A stretch of 64,000 bases of DNA from Bryobacteraceae bacterium (GTDB lineage: Bacteria > Acidobacteriota > Terriglobia > Bryobacterales > Bryobacteraceae), in the NCBI GenBank assembly GCA_025928545.1, contig JAICJH010000017.1, positions 1 through 64,000 of the forward strand, in the 5' to 3' direction. This document shows, in pieces, positions 1 through 9,115 of this stretch. Each line of letters opens with the position of its first letter. The first letter of the stretch is position 1. Position numbers and translations under genes: made by a program. Below the pieces are notes generated by a model that was given only the letters and a program-made list of their open reading frames with translations, was not told the DNA's origin and ran no database searches.

Positions 1-549
1 AAGGTGATGGCGACGGGCGGCACGTACGTCTTCAAGAGACCCGACGGCAAGCCCGACCGCGAAGTGCCCGATACCTTCCACCTTCTTGCCGAATACTCGA
101 AAGGCCACTCGCTGGTGCTGAGTTCGTCAATGGCGAACGACACGCATATCCCCGGTCTCATTCGCGGGCACGAAGGCACGATCACGCTGGTGGATCACGG
201 CAAGTTCGAATCCATGGTTCCCTACATAACCGTGAAGCCTCAGACAACGGGCGGCAGAATGGTTGAGGGCAAACTCACCGGCGTGAAGGCAATCGGCGGG
301 GATGCCTACGCCTCGAAATGGGGCACCAGCGAAATCCAGATTCCGATTGACCAGAAGGACATGATGGTCGCGCACATCGAGAATTTCCTGAGCTGCATGC
401 GCACCCGTCAGAAGCCTCATCTGGATGTCGAAACCGGCGCACGCGCCGTGGTCGTCATTAACCTCGCGGCCGAGTCGTACCGCGAAGGCAAGGTGATGTA
501 CTGGGACGAAAAGAACTGGAAGTCATCCGATAAACCGGTCAAAGTCTGA
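1..549 (+). CDS. Gfo/Idh/MocA family oxidoreductase, C-terminal part (5' truncated by window)
   Basis: Only about the last 182 residues are present; the NAD(P)-binding Rossmann half lies outside the window. What remains reads as the C-terminal alpha/beta substrate domain of this family: a long beta-sheet region followed by the typical end in which a helix carrying [13 protein letters not shown] precedes a [11 protein letters not shown] helix and a final YREGK-type tail. Family members oxidise or reduce sugars, inositols and related polyols with NAD(P). The substrate cannot be told from this part. The frame is open from base 1 and ends in TGA. It converges with the small minus-strand gene that ends 5 bases further on. 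Confidence 0.8.
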   Translation, partial: KVMATGGTYVFKRPDGKPDREVPDTFHLLAEYSKGHSLVLSSSMANDTHIPGLIRGHEGTITLVDHGKFESMVPYITVKPQTTGGRMVEGKLTGVKAIGGDAYASKWGTSEIQIPIDQKDMMVAHIENFLSCMRTRQKPHLDVETGARAVVVINLAAESYREGKVMYWDEKNWKSSDKPVKV

Positions 550-554
550 GTGCA

Positions 555-737
555 TCAGGCTACTTCATCGTCGCTCAGGCGGTTGGCTATGAACCGCACG
601 CGATAGAAGCGGGCGTCGCATCGTTGGCAGCGAAAGGGCAGGATTAATACGCTGAGCAGCCACTCAAGAGGATTGCGGCGCTTGGACCGGCGCCAGGATT
701 TTGACTTGCAGTTTGAACACTTTCCAGACCAAACCAT
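555..737 (-). CDS. Small Cys-rich basic protein, hypothetical
   Basis: A 60-residue protein with two CxxC pairs (CSNC near residue 7 and CQRC near residue 37) on either side of a basic WRRSKRRNPLEW stretch and a short hydrophobic segment LLSVLILPF. The four cysteines suggest a zinc ribbon. No enzyme motif is visible and I do not recognise a named family. The start is the only ATG in frame. It points away from the upstream tRNA gene on the same strand and converges with the oxidoreductase. Codon use and the paired Cys spacing argue that it is real rather than chance. Confidence 0.6.
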   Translation of the reverse strand: MVWSGKCSNCKSKSWRRSKRRNPLEWLLSVLILPFRCQRCDARFYRVRFIANRLSDDEVA

Positions 738-866
738 CGACCGAAATCAAATCCTTTCAAACCCGGGGTTCAAAGGATAACATATTTTCAGAAAAATGAG
801 ATCCGGGTTCCGTAAGGTTTAGCACATACGGACAACCAGAAGAATCAGAGGAGGGTGTGGACGGAA

Positions 867-943
<77 letters not shown>

Positions 944-986
944 GCTTCGACCGAACTTCTCCATCGTAACACGCGGATTCCGGCGG

Positions 987-2651
987 TTAGTTTTTCGCCA
1001 GTCCGGTGACGATGTCGTACATGAAATCGACCGCCTCATCGAACGACTTCGTCAGAACGCGCTCATCTTTTCCGTGAGCGCGATTATCGTCTTCATCGCT
1101 GAAGATGCCGCTCACTCCGTACGTCGGAATGCCGGCGCCGACCAGATAAATGCCGTCGCTCGCACCGAGCATGAGCTTCGGAACAACGGGCAAGCCCGGC
1201 CAGTGTTTCGTCGTCACTGCGGAAACCAGTCCCAGGACTTTCGGGTCGATCGGGGTCAGCGGGGTCACTTTCGATGTCCGCGTGTTAGTCACCTTGATCT
1301 GGGGGTCGGCCAGAACCTTGTTCAGCGTACGCTCCACGTCGGCGATGTCGTCGACCGGAAGGACGCGGCAGTTCACGTTAGCGGTGGCGAGTTGTGGGAG
1401 GGCGTTGGGAGCATGGCCGGCGGAGAGCAAAGTCGCGACACAAGTTGTGCGCAGCAGCGCGTTGTATTGAGGTTGCGCCGAAAGCCGAGTCAGTGCCGCC
1501 GTATTTTTGGGATCGGCTACGATTGCTTTCATATCGGCGCCCAGCTGGCCCTCGTAAAACGGCGCGGAGCGTTCCAGCTGAGCGCGATTCACGTCGAAAA
1601 GCCGAACCGGGAAATCGAATTTTTCAAGCCGGGAAAGTCCATCGGCCAGATGATAGATCGCGTTGTCTTTGGATGGCCGTGAACTATGCCCACCGGGATT
1701 TGTGACTTCCAGGCGGAAGTGGACCGAGCTCTTTTCCGCGGCCTCCATGGTCATCATCAGGTGTTTGCCGTTACGGATATCGCCACCACCGGAATCCGGA
1801 TTGATCGCAAACGCGGCATCGATGAGATCGCGATGGTCTTTGACCAGGAACTGAATTCCGTTGGCGGGGCCGGTCTCTTCATCGGACGTCAGCGCCAGAA
1901 TGAGATCGCGCGCGGGAACGAAGCCCTCACGCTTCATGCGCAGAAAGGCGTTGACCAGAGTGGCATCGTCGCCTTTCATGTCGAATGTGCCGCGTCCGTA
2001 AAAATAGCCGTCCTTTTCAAGCAAGGTGAAGGGATCGAAAGACCAGTCCTCGCGCTTCGCTTCCACCACGTCGAGGTGACCGATGAATAATACGGGCTTC
2101 GGGCCGTTGGCGCCGCCATTGCCGTGCAGTCGCACGACGAGATTCCCCTTGCGTGCGAGCGGCGTCAGGACCTGCACGTCGGCCGCGGGATAGCCGGCAT
2201 CGCGGAAGCGCGCAGCCATGGCTTCGGCGGCCTTCGTGTTGTCACCCACGGAATCCGTCGTGTTGATTTCGATGAGTTGTTTGAACAGCTCGCGCGCCGT
2301 GGGTGGCGCCTTTTGCGAAGCCGGAGCAGCCGGAGCCGCGGGCGTTGCAGGTGGAGTGGCCGCGGGAGGTGTTTCGGGATTCTTCTTCGCCGGCGCCGTC
2401 CCCAGATTCTTCGAGAGGTAATCGAGCACCGTCGCGTAATCGGCATCGTTGATGGCGAGACCTTTTTCGGTCATGGTGGCGATGGTGCTGTCCCAGTCCG
2501 GCTGGCTCTTGTGATAGCCGGCAAACATCTCCGCGCCGTGACAGCCGGTGCAGATGCGCACGGTCACGTCCTTGCCGGCTGCATCGGGGAGATCCTGCGC
2601 CCCGGCGAAGCCAGCCAAAAACGCGGAGAGGATGATCGGTTTCAGCGTCAT
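987..2651 (-). CDS. Secreted cytochrome c-M20 metallopeptidase fusion
   Basis: This 554-residue protein has four parts: a signal peptide (about 1-18), a small class I cytochrome c-like domain (about 20-86) with heme motif CTGCH at 34-38 and Met61 as possible axial ligand, a Pro/Ala-rich linker (about 88-118), and an M20-family peptidase domain from about 119 to the end. In the peptidase the expected metal and catalytic residues are visible: GHLDVV (His193, Asp195), the GRGTFDMKG stretch with Asp225, and SDEETG with Glu259/Glu260. M20 enzymes are usually cytosolic di-zinc aminopeptidases, carboxypeptidases or deacylases; the signal peptide and heme site place this one in the periplasm. It lies 36 bases downstream of the RND pump gene on the same strand. 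Domain calls are firm; the combined role is unknown. Confidence 0.85.
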   Translation of the reverse strand: MTLKPIILSAFLAGFAGAQDLPDAAGKDVTVRICTGCHGAEMFAGYHKSQPDWDSTIATMTEKGLAINDADYATVLDYLSKNLGTAPAKKNPETPPAATPPATPAAPAAPASQKAPPTARELFKQLIEINTTDSVGDNTKAAEAMAARFRDAGYPAADVQVLTPLARKGNLVVRLHGNGGANGPKPVLFIGHLDVVEAKREDWSFDPFTLLEKDGYFYGRGTFDMKGDDATLVNAFLRMKREGFVPARDLILALTSDEETGPANGIQFLVKDHRDLIDAAFAINPDSGGGDIRNGKHLMMTMEAAEKSSVHFRLEVTNPGGHSSRPSKDNAIYHLADGLSRLEKFDFPVRLFDVNRAQLERSAPFYEGQLGADMKAIVADPKNTAALTRLSAQPQYNALLRTTCVATLLSAGHAPNALPQLATANVNCRVLPVDDIADVERTLNKVLADPQIKVTNTRTSKVTPLTPIDPKVLGLVSAVTTKHWPGLPVVPKLMLGASDGIYLVGAGIPTYGVSGIFSDEDDNRAHGKDERVLTKSFDEAVDFMYDIVTGLAKN

Positions 2652-2687
2652 AAGTTCTAATCCCTTATACAGTATGGACGGCTGGAG

Positions 2688-5600
2688 TTATTCCGGTGTT
2701 GCGACAAACTTCCCGTATCTCAGCGACAGTGTCGGCAGCACCAGCAAATTCAGGGCAGTGGACGTGACCAGGCCGCCCAGAATCACGACCGCCATCGGAC
2801 CCTCGATTTCCCGGCCCGGCTCGCCGCTGCCGATGGCGAGGGGGAGCAGGCCGAGCGCCGTCACGATGGCGGTCATCAGCACCGGCACCAGGCGCTCCGA
2901 AGCGCCCCGGATCGCCGTTGCAGCGTCCCATAGCATCCCTTCCTTATTCACCAGATGCTCGTAGTGTGAAACCATCATCATCGAGTTGCGCATGGTGATT
3001 CCGAACAGAGTCACGAAGCCGACCATGGCGCCAACAGTCAGCAAGCCTCCCGTCGCGAAAACGGCAAGGGCACCGCCCACCAGCGCGAAGGGCAAGTTGG
3101 CCAACACCAGCATCAGATGGCGGAAGCGGCGAAACACAACTGCCAGCAGCAGCAGAATTCCGGCCGCCGCCATGAGCGAAAACAGCAAAATCTCATGCTG
3201 CGCCTGTTCCAGCGCGTCCGATGCGCCGCCAAAAACCGCGTACGTGCCAGCGGGGAATTTCACCTTGGCCAGCACCTGCTGTTTTGCGTCCTCGACGAAG
3301 GATTCGAGGTCGCGTCCACGAACATCGCAGGTGACGGTTTGGCGACGCCGCGCGCCCTCGTGATGAACTATGGCCCGGCCGGAGTCTTCATAGATGTCCG
3401 TCAGCTGATTCAGCGGGACGCGCAGACCATCGCCGTTGGAAAGCAGCAGCGTTCCAACCGACGCCGGGTCGCGCCGCACGCGCGCATCCAGAATTACCGC
3501 GACGTCGAAAACCCGGCTTCCCTGGTAGGATTGCGCCACGGTAGTTCCTTCGTATGCCGTGCCCACCGCGTCCATGACGTCGACAGGGCGGAACCCGAAC
3601 TGCCGCATACGCTCCGGCTTGAGCTTGATGACCATGCGGGGCGAGCCGGGAGGTGAATCCTGCTGCACATCGGCCGCGCCTTTCACCGCCTGGAGGGCTC
3701 TGGCCACCTCTTTCGCTTTGGCGTCCAGCACGTCCAGATCGTCGCCGTAAATCTTAATCGCGACATCGGCCGTAGATCCGGAAATCGTTTCTTCGATGCG
3801 TTCAGCCAGGAATCTCCGGATCGCAAAATAGACTCCGGGAATCTTGCTCAGCGAGCCGCGCAACTGAGTCTCAGCGGCCTCCGCTTCATCTCCTTCGAGC
3901 GGCTTCAGTTCCACGTGGACTTCGTCATAGTTCACGCCCCACGTGTCGTCAGCCTGCTCGCCGCGGCCAATCTGATCCATTGTGGAGGCCACGAACGGGA
4001 GCTTCTTAAACTCCGTGGTCAGCGATTTGGCGAGCCGCAGGGTCTCGTTGACCGATGTACCGGGCACGGCCGACATATGGACGATGAAGTGGCCCTCTTT
4101 GAGATCCGGCAGAAACTCGCTTCCGAAGAACGGCAGCGCGGCGGCGGCGGCAACACAAAGAAACGCCGCTCCCGCAATCACCGGGACTGGCCGCAGCATC
4201 AGACTTTGCATGAGGCTCCCGTAATGCCGCTTCAACCATGCGATGAACGGCGGTTCCTTTTGCTCCGCGGCCCTGGGTAACAGCAACGCCGAGAGCGCGG
4301 GCGTGACCGTGAGGGCAACCACCAGGGATGCCATGATGGCGAGAATATAGGCGACCGCCAGCGGTCCGAACAGACGGCCCTGCACCCCGCTCATACTGCG
4401 GACCGGCAGAAACACCATCGCCACCACGAACGTTGCGTAGACGACAGCGCCGCGAACTTCGAGCGAAGCGTCGAGCACCACCCGGTGTATGGGCAGCGGA
4501 TTTTCGCGCAGCCTGTTTTCACGCATGCGCCGAAAGATGTTCTCGACGTCGATAATCGCGTCGTCCACGACTTCTCCGATGGCAATTGCCAGTCCGCCGA
4601 GGGTCAGGGTATTCAGCGATATCCCCATATAACTGAGGACCGCGACAGCGATGAGCAGCGACAGCGGAATGGCGGTGAGCGAGATGAGCGCGGTCCGAAG
4701 GTTGTAGAGGAAGATGAACAGCACGACCGCCACCAAAGCGGCGCCCAGCATCAGCGACTGATTAATGTTGTGGATGGACGTGGTGATGAAATTGGCCGGC
4801 CGGAAGATATGGTCATCGAGCGTGATGCCTTCGGCCGCTACCGCGGGCTTGATTTCCGCGATCGCTTTATCCAGTTCGTTGGTGACTTCCAGAGTGTTGG
4901 CCAGGTACTGGCTGGACACCATAATCATCACGCCGGTCTTGCCGTTGATGGCTGCGGCTCCGATGGCGGGCGCAGGCGCGTCTTCGACCTTCGCGACATC
5001 CTTCAGCCGGACCGTCACACCGTTGTGGTGGGAAACCATCGCTTCGCCCAGGTCGGCCGCCGTTTGTGCCTGACCCTGCGTTTCCAGCACAATTCGCTGC
5101 GAGTCGTTCTCGACGAAACCCGCACCGCGAACTCCGGTAGCGGCACGCGCCGCATCGAGCAGATTGTTCATCGTCAGATCGTAGGCGGCCAGGCGATCTG
5201 GCATCACCTGAATCTGAAGCTGCCGGATTTCGCCGCCGAAGATCACGGCCTTGGCGACGCCGGTGACCCCCAGAAGCCGTGGCCGCAATGTCCAGTCGGC
5301 GAAAGTGCGGATGTCCATGAGCGAGCGCGTGTCGGAGGTGAGTCCGATCGCGAGCACCATGCTGGCCGCCGATGTCAACGGCGCCATGACCGGTTCATGC
5401 ACTCCCTGCGGCAGACCGGCAGAGACTTCAGTCAGTCGTTCAGCGACCACCTGGCGGGCGCGGTAAACGTCCGTGTCCTCATGAAAGATGGCAGTGATAA
5501 CCGACAGTCCTTGTGTCGATTCCGAACGCAGCGATTCAATGCTGGCGACGCCATTGAGAGTATTTTCGATGGGCAGTGTGACCAGCGCTTCCACTTGTTC

Positions 5601-5774
5601 GGAGGAAAGGCCCGGCGCTTCCGTCTGAACCACGACTTCAGGCGGAGCGAATTCGGGATAGACGTCATACTTGGCGTTCCGCAGGACGTAGATGCCATAG
5701 GCGGTGAGCACGCAGGCCAGGGCAATCACTACTCCGCGAAAGCGGATGGAGAAATCGATGAGAGCGCGGATCAT
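2688..5774 (-). CDS. RND efflux transporter permease, heavy-metal (CzcA/CusA) type
   Basis: At 1028 residues it has the family length and the RND pattern: TM1, a large periplasmic loop, TM2-6, a second loop and TM8-12. The N-terminus has the HME-type signature (VYPEF, then TEAPGLSSEQVE and LPIENTLNG). TM4 carries VVDDAIIDVENIFRRM, with Asp residues of the proton relay; this differs from the CzcA-type DGAVV and the CusA-type motifs, so the substrate should not be assigned to Zn/Co or Cu/Ag by analogy. It is the inner-membrane, proton-driven part of a tripartite pump with the adaptor and TolC genes just upstream (58-base gap to the adaptor gene). Confidence 0.9.
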   Translation of the reverse strand: MIRALIDFSIRFRGVVIALACVLTAYGIYVLRNAKYDVYPEFAPPEVVVQTEAPGLSSEQVEALVTLPIENTLNGVASIESLRSESTQGLSVITAIFHEDTDVYRARQVVAERLTEVSAGLPQGVHEPVMAPLTSAASMVLAIGLTSDTRSLMDIRTFADWTLRPRLLGVTGVAKAVIFGGEIRQLQIQVMPDRLAAYDLTMNNLLDAARAATGVRGAGFVENDSQRIVLETQGQAQTAADLGEAMVSHHNGVTVRLKDVAKVEDAPAPAIGAAAINGKTGVMIMVSSQYLANTLEVTNELDKAIAEIKPAVAAEGITLDDHIFRPANFITTSIHNINQSLMLGAALVAVVLFIFLYNLRTALISLTAIPLSLLIAVAVLSYMGISLNTLTLGGLAIAIGEVVDDAIIDVENIFRRMRENRLRENPLPIHRVVLDASLEVRGAVVYATFVVAMVFLPVRSMSGVQGRLFGPLAVAYILAIMASLVVALTVTPALSALLLPRAAEQKEPPFIAWLKRHYGSLMQSLMLRPVPVIAGAAFLCVAAAAALPFFGSEFLPDLKEGHFIVHMSAVPGTSVNETLRLAKSLTTEFKKLPFVASTMDQIGRGEQADDTWGVNYDEVHVELKPLEGDEAEAAETQLRGSLSKIPGVYFAIRRFLAERIEETISGSTADVAIKIYGDDLDVLDAKAKEVARALQAVKGAADVQQDSPPGSPRMVIKLKPERMRQFGFRPVDVMDAVGTAYEGTTVAQSYQGSRVFDVAVILDARVRRDPASVGTLLLSNGDGLRVPLNQLTDIYEDSGRAIVHHEGARRRQTVTCDVRGRDLESFVEDAKQQVLAKVKFPAGTYAVFGGASDALEQAQHEILLFSLMAAAGILLLLAVVFRRFRHLMLVLANLPFALVGGALAVFATGGLLTVGAMVGFVTLFGITMRNSMMMVSHYEHLVNKEGMLWDAATAIRGASERLVPVLMTAIVTALGLLPLAIGSGEPGREIEGPMAVVILGGLVTSTALNLLVLPTLSLRYGKFVATPE

Positions 5775-5832
5775 GATGTGCCGGCGCTCCTGCGATTAGA
5801 CTGGCTAGTGTTGACGCCTGGGGCTGGCGCGA

Positions 5833-7083
5833 TCAATTGTCGTCGTCCTCAACTCGGATTTGCGATTTGAACTCTTCGGAAAGCAGCATCTGAGCGCCGC
5901 TGGTGACCACTTTGTCCCCGGGTTGCAGCGAAAGCGTGAACCAGCCGGCCGATGCCGGGTCCTCCAGCTTCACTTCACGCCGCGTGAACTTCTCCTTACC
6001 GGTCTGGACATACACCCACGATTTCCCCGATTGCCAGATGACGGCAGATCGCGGCACCACTGCCCCGGCGCGCGCGGCACCTGGGGCCTCCAGATACGCG
6101 GTTACGGAAAGCCCTGGCCGGAGAGTGGCGCCCGGGTCGCTGATGCGGAACAGGAACGGTTGCCCCTGGGTCTTCGGATCGATGGCCGCTGCGAAACCCA
6201 CGCGTTCGCCAGTCAGCGGTTTCGCGTCGTTGCCCAGCGGGAGGATGGTGGCGGTCTTCAGATCGGGCGCGACCGTTTCGCCGGCCGGCACATCCACGCG
6301 CGCCAGCAGTTTATCGAAACGCGAGACGCGCAGTATCGACTGGCCGGATTCGACAGATTCTCCGGGATGAGCCAATACTTCCACCACCATGCCGCCGCGC
6401 GTCATTTCCAGCGGGGCCGCCGCTTCGCGAATGGATGCCAGCGCGCCGGTGAGCAGCTTGATGCTCTGCTGGATGCCGTTCATCTTTGCCTGCTCGGAGG
6501 CCACCCGCGCCTCCGCTTCCTGCACAGCCCGGTCCGAGACATTCTTATCGTCGGCATTCAGCGTGCGCATTCTCGCCAGCGCAGCCTGATCTGCGAGGAA
6601 CGCGACGCGGCTGCCATCCAGGTCGGCTTGCGCCGCGGCGAGCCGGTCGTTCAGATTGACGCGGTCGGCGGGCGCCAGGCGGGGTTCCACCTGCCCGATG
6701 CGCGCGCCATCGCTGATGGTTTCACCCGGCGCGGGCCATGTCTTACCGGCAGCGCCTTCAATAGCTCCCGCGATCGGGGCGCGCAGAATAAACGAACCCG
6801 ACGTGTCTTCTTCGAGTGCCCCGTAGGCCACTACCTGGCGGCGGCGCGTCATGGCTGCGACCGGCTCCGACTTAACGCCCATGCGTTCCTGCACGTCGTC
6901 GTCGATCGTGACGACCGGCTCCCCGCCTTCAGTTGCCACTTTGGCCGGATTCTTAATCGCCGCGTCGGCTGTTGTCTCCGACGTAAGCTCGTCGCGATGA
7001 CTGGAGTAGGACCAGATCAGCAGCCCAGCCGCCGCCAGCAGGACGCCCACAGTCAGCACCCACGCAAAAATCCGCTTCTTCAT
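5833..7083 (-). CDS. RND efflux periplasmic adaptor (membrane fusion protein)
   Basis: A 416-residue CusB/CzcB-like adaptor. An N-terminal hydrophobic anchor (about 7-25) precedes a periplasmic region, a barrel-sandwich half with the ILRAPIAGAIEG stretch, a long alpha-helical hairpin rich in Ala, Gln and Glu (about 145-215), the second lipoyl half, and a C-terminal beta-barrel/membrane-proximal part with LRPGLSVTAYLEAP. It joins the RND permease to the TolC-like protein. Its ATG overlaps the TolC stop codon in an ATGA (7080-7083), so the two are translationally coupled. There is no His- or Met-rich N-terminal metal tail that would name a substrate. Confidence 0.88.
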   Translation of the reverse strand: MKKRIFAWVLTVGVLLAAAGLLIWSYSSHRDELTSETTADAAIKNPAKVATEGGEPVVTIDDDVQERMGVKSEPVAAMTRRRQVVAYGALEEDTSGSFILRAPIAGAIEGAAGKTWPAPGETISDGARIGQVEPRLAPADRVNLNDRLAAAQADLDGSRVAFLADQAALARMRTLNADDKNVSDRAVQEAEARVASEQAKMNGIQQSIKLLTGALASIREAAAPLEMTRGGMVVEVLAHPGESVESGQSILRVSRFDKLLARVDVPAGETVAPDLKTATILPLGNDAKPLTGERVGFAAAIDPKTQGQPFLFRISDPGATLRPGLSVTAYLEAPGAARAGAVVPRSAVIWQSGKSWVYVQTGKEKFTRREVKLEDPASAGWFTLSLQPGDKVVTSGAQMLLSEEFKSQIRVEDDDN

Positions 7084-8441
7084 GGTTTCGTCTCCGGATC
7101 CGGCAGCGGCGCGCCGGGTTCAAGTGGTTGCTGCACGGCGTCGTCGAGAGCCCCCAGCGCATTCTGGAGCCGCCGTTCGGCTTCCAGCCTGGCGCGCGCC
7201 GCCACAGCACTTTCGATCCGCACACCGGATAAAGAGAGCCTGTCTTCTTCACCGGCCGCAACGGCTCGCTTCATCGCGGCCATACGCGTGTTGTTGATCG
7301 CGCTCAGGGTACGTTCCGCCTCCTGAACTTCGGCACGGGCGCCCTTGTATCGAGCCAGCGCGGTTTCCATCTCGCCGATTGCCTGCGCCTGCAAAGCGTT
7401 GAACTTCGCCTCGGCCTCCGCGCGCCGGGCTTCCGCTTCGGCAATCGGCCCGCGGTTGCGATTGAAAACCGGAATCTCGAACCCCGGGCTAAAGCTGATC
7501 TTATGGTGACCTTCATCGAACGAGTAGCCCGGGTTGAATTGGATATCGGGCCGCTGTTTTGCGATTTCCAGTTGCAGGGCGGCTTCGTCGGCCGCGTATT
7601 CAATGAGGCTGCGTCGAACATCCGCACGATGCAGCAGCCCGGCTTTTTGAATGTTGCCGAGGGGTGGTTCCCCGCCGGTTTCCGGCAGAGAACTGGTGTC
7701 GACTGCGGGCAGCGTGACCAGCCCCGCGGCAGCCGCGAGATTCGCGAGCGCTTCGTCTACCAAAGTCGCCGCGGCCCGGGCCTCCACCTGGACGCCGATC
7801 TGAAGCGCGCGCGCAGTTTCCAGTTCGGGCCGCGCGCCCTCACCCACGCTGAGACGTTTTTCGAGAATGGCAATAGTCTCGTTTCGGGCGGTCACTTCGT
7901 TGTTCAGAACGTCAACGGAGCGTTGCCCCATGGCGTAATCGATCCACGCCGTTCGCACCTTACTCATCACCCGCCACGCTGCCTCATCTACTTCCACCCG
8001 CGCAGCCTCCGCCAGCTTTCCCGCTTCCAAAGTGCGCAGAGCCCGCTTGCCGCCGGTCTCAATCGTCATTGTTGGATCCAGATGAAAAACAATTGGCGAT
8101 TCCGGCGCATTGGTCCATCCGCCGCCAATTGAAACGGTGGGATTGGGCCGCGTGTTGGCGGTAAGAATCGCGGCCTGGGTGGTCCGCAAATGCGCACGCG
8201 CAACATCCAGTTCCGGGCTGTAATAAAGGGCGATGGCGTAGAGATCGCGCAACTGAAGCTTTGCCGGCGGCCAGTCGGCGCGCTTGAGAAACGCCACCAG
8301 ACCCGGATCGGAGAGAGAGCGGGCGCGGAACTGCTGCTCGGAACGCGGCGGATCGAGCGGATGCGGCTGATAACGGACGCAACTGGCCATCAGCAACGCC
8401 GTTGCCGCCATGCTTAACGTGCGAAACAGGAATTTACGCAC
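7080..8441 (-). CDS. TolC-family outer-membrane efflux lipoprotein
   Basis: An outer-membrane channel subunit of the CzcC/CusC type. I chose the GTG at 8441, giving 453 residues, because the protein then opens with a lipoprotein signal (VRKFLF, hydrophobic run, lipobox LMASC with Cys21). The longer frame from 8546 would overlap the upstream gene and bury the signal. Two homologous helical repeats rich in Ala and Glu follow, each with the typical stretch ending in long coiled-coil segments (for example AEARRAEAEAKFNALQAQ). It is first in the three-gene pump operon and overlaps the adaptor start by 4 bases. There are 37 bases between the upstream stop and this start. Confidence 0.85.
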   Translation of the reverse strand: MRKFLFRTLSMAATALLMASCVRYQPHPLDPPRSEQQFRARSLSDPGLVAFLKRADWPPAKLQLRDLYAIALYYSPELDVARAHLRTTQAAILTANTRPNPTVSIGGGWTNAPESPIVFHLDPTMTIETGGKRALRTLEAGKLAEAARVEVDEAAWRVMSKVRTAWIDYAMGQRSVDVLNNEVTARNETIAILEKRLSVGEGARPELETARALQIGVQVEARAAATLVDEALANLAAAAGLVTLPAVDTSSLPETGGEPPLGNIQKAGLLHRADVRRSLIEYAADEAALQLEIAKQRPDIQFNPGYSFDEGHHKISFSPGFEIPVFNRNRGPIAEAEARRAEAEAKFNALQAQAIGEMETALARYKGARAEVQEAERTLSAINNTRMAAMKRAVAAGEEDRLSLSGVRIESAVAARARLEAERRLQNALGALDDAVQQPLEPGAPLPDPETKP

Positions 8442-8478
8442 CGAAAGCCATCGTACCGCAGCATTCCGCGCCCATCGC

Positions 8479-8937
8479 TCAGGCGACCTTGTTTGCCTTT
8501 GCTTTCCGTTTGGCCTGGAGAGCCAGCAACTGCGCCAACGCTTCATCGTATTGACGCTGGTGCATTTCGCGGACTTCGCGCAGCTTGTCCCGATCGATCC
8601 GCCGCCTGGTCGTCACACACTCCCAGATGGAATTCTCGGTGCCGACGAAAGTATGGCCGTCGCGCTCGTATTCCACCAGGTCCGTCACAACGAAACGTTC
8701 GGTTTCCGTGGTCGGATCGCAGGTGAAATACGCTTCCTCCGCCCGTGCCTGCCGTTGCAATTCCTCCCACATCGAATTCATCTCTTCGGCGGTCGGTTCC
8801 ACCGGAGATTGCGATTTTGAGTATTTTCCGTTTTTCAGGGCGTTTCTGGATGAGTTGAGTTTTCCCGCCGCCGTTTTCGGGCCGGTGGATTTCTTCGCGT
8901 TACGTCGATTGGCTTCTATCTGTTTTTGACTTGTCAT
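8479..8937 (-). CDS. Conserved hypothetical protein, QIEANRRNAKKSTGPK type
   Basis: A 152-residue basic protein. The start is taken at the ATG at 8937, giving MTSQKQIEANRRN, because a GAGG Shine-Dalgarno lies 9 bases upstream and the extra residues from 9033 look untranslated. The N-terminal motif QIEANRRNAKKSTGPKTAAGK followed by SSRNALKNG belongs to a small protein family I associate with Acidobacteria; its function is not known to me. The rest is mainly charged helix ending in a Lys/Ala-rich tail. It lies just upstream of the TolC gene on the same strand but looks functionally unrelated. Confidence 0.7.
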   Translation of the reverse strand: MTSQKQIEANRRNAKKSTGPKTAAGKLNSSRNALKNGKYSKSQSPVEPTAEEMNSMWEELQRQARAEEAYFTCDPTTETERFVVTDLVEYERDGHTFVGTENSIWECVTTRRRIDRDKLREVREMHQRQYDEALAQLLALQAKRKAKANKVA

Positions 8938-9054
8938 GAGAGCTATCCTCGATTTGAAAACTAACACGCGAGGGGTTGGTTCCAGGCGCATTTTTTTGTA
9001 AGTGATAGCAGCCACGGCAAATAAAGTTTGCATTTCGACAGCACTCAGTTTTTT

Positions 9055-9082
9055 GGGCCATGCGGATTCGTGAGAATGGCCC
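9055..9082. repeat. 7-bp inverted repeat between phosphatase and small gene
   Basis: GGGCCAT and ATGGCCC are separated by 14 bases. On the plus strand it is followed by TTTT and preceded by six T. On the minus strand, the coding strand here, it is followed by A residues. It is therefore not a standard intrinsic terminator for the leu operon, though it may still be an RNA 3'-end stem. Confidence 0.45.
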
Positions 9083-9115
9083 TTTTACAAAACGAACCTG
9101 GGGAGTCGTTTTACG

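Noticed and set aside
4485..5870. Long plus-strand open frame of 461 codons
   Set aside because: It lies opposite the RND permease gene, has no domain, and its composition (many His, Arg, Asp) is that of an antisense shadow of a GC-rich gene.
9055..9082. Intrinsic terminator of the leu operon
   Set aside because: On the transcribed strand the stem is followed by A residues, not T.
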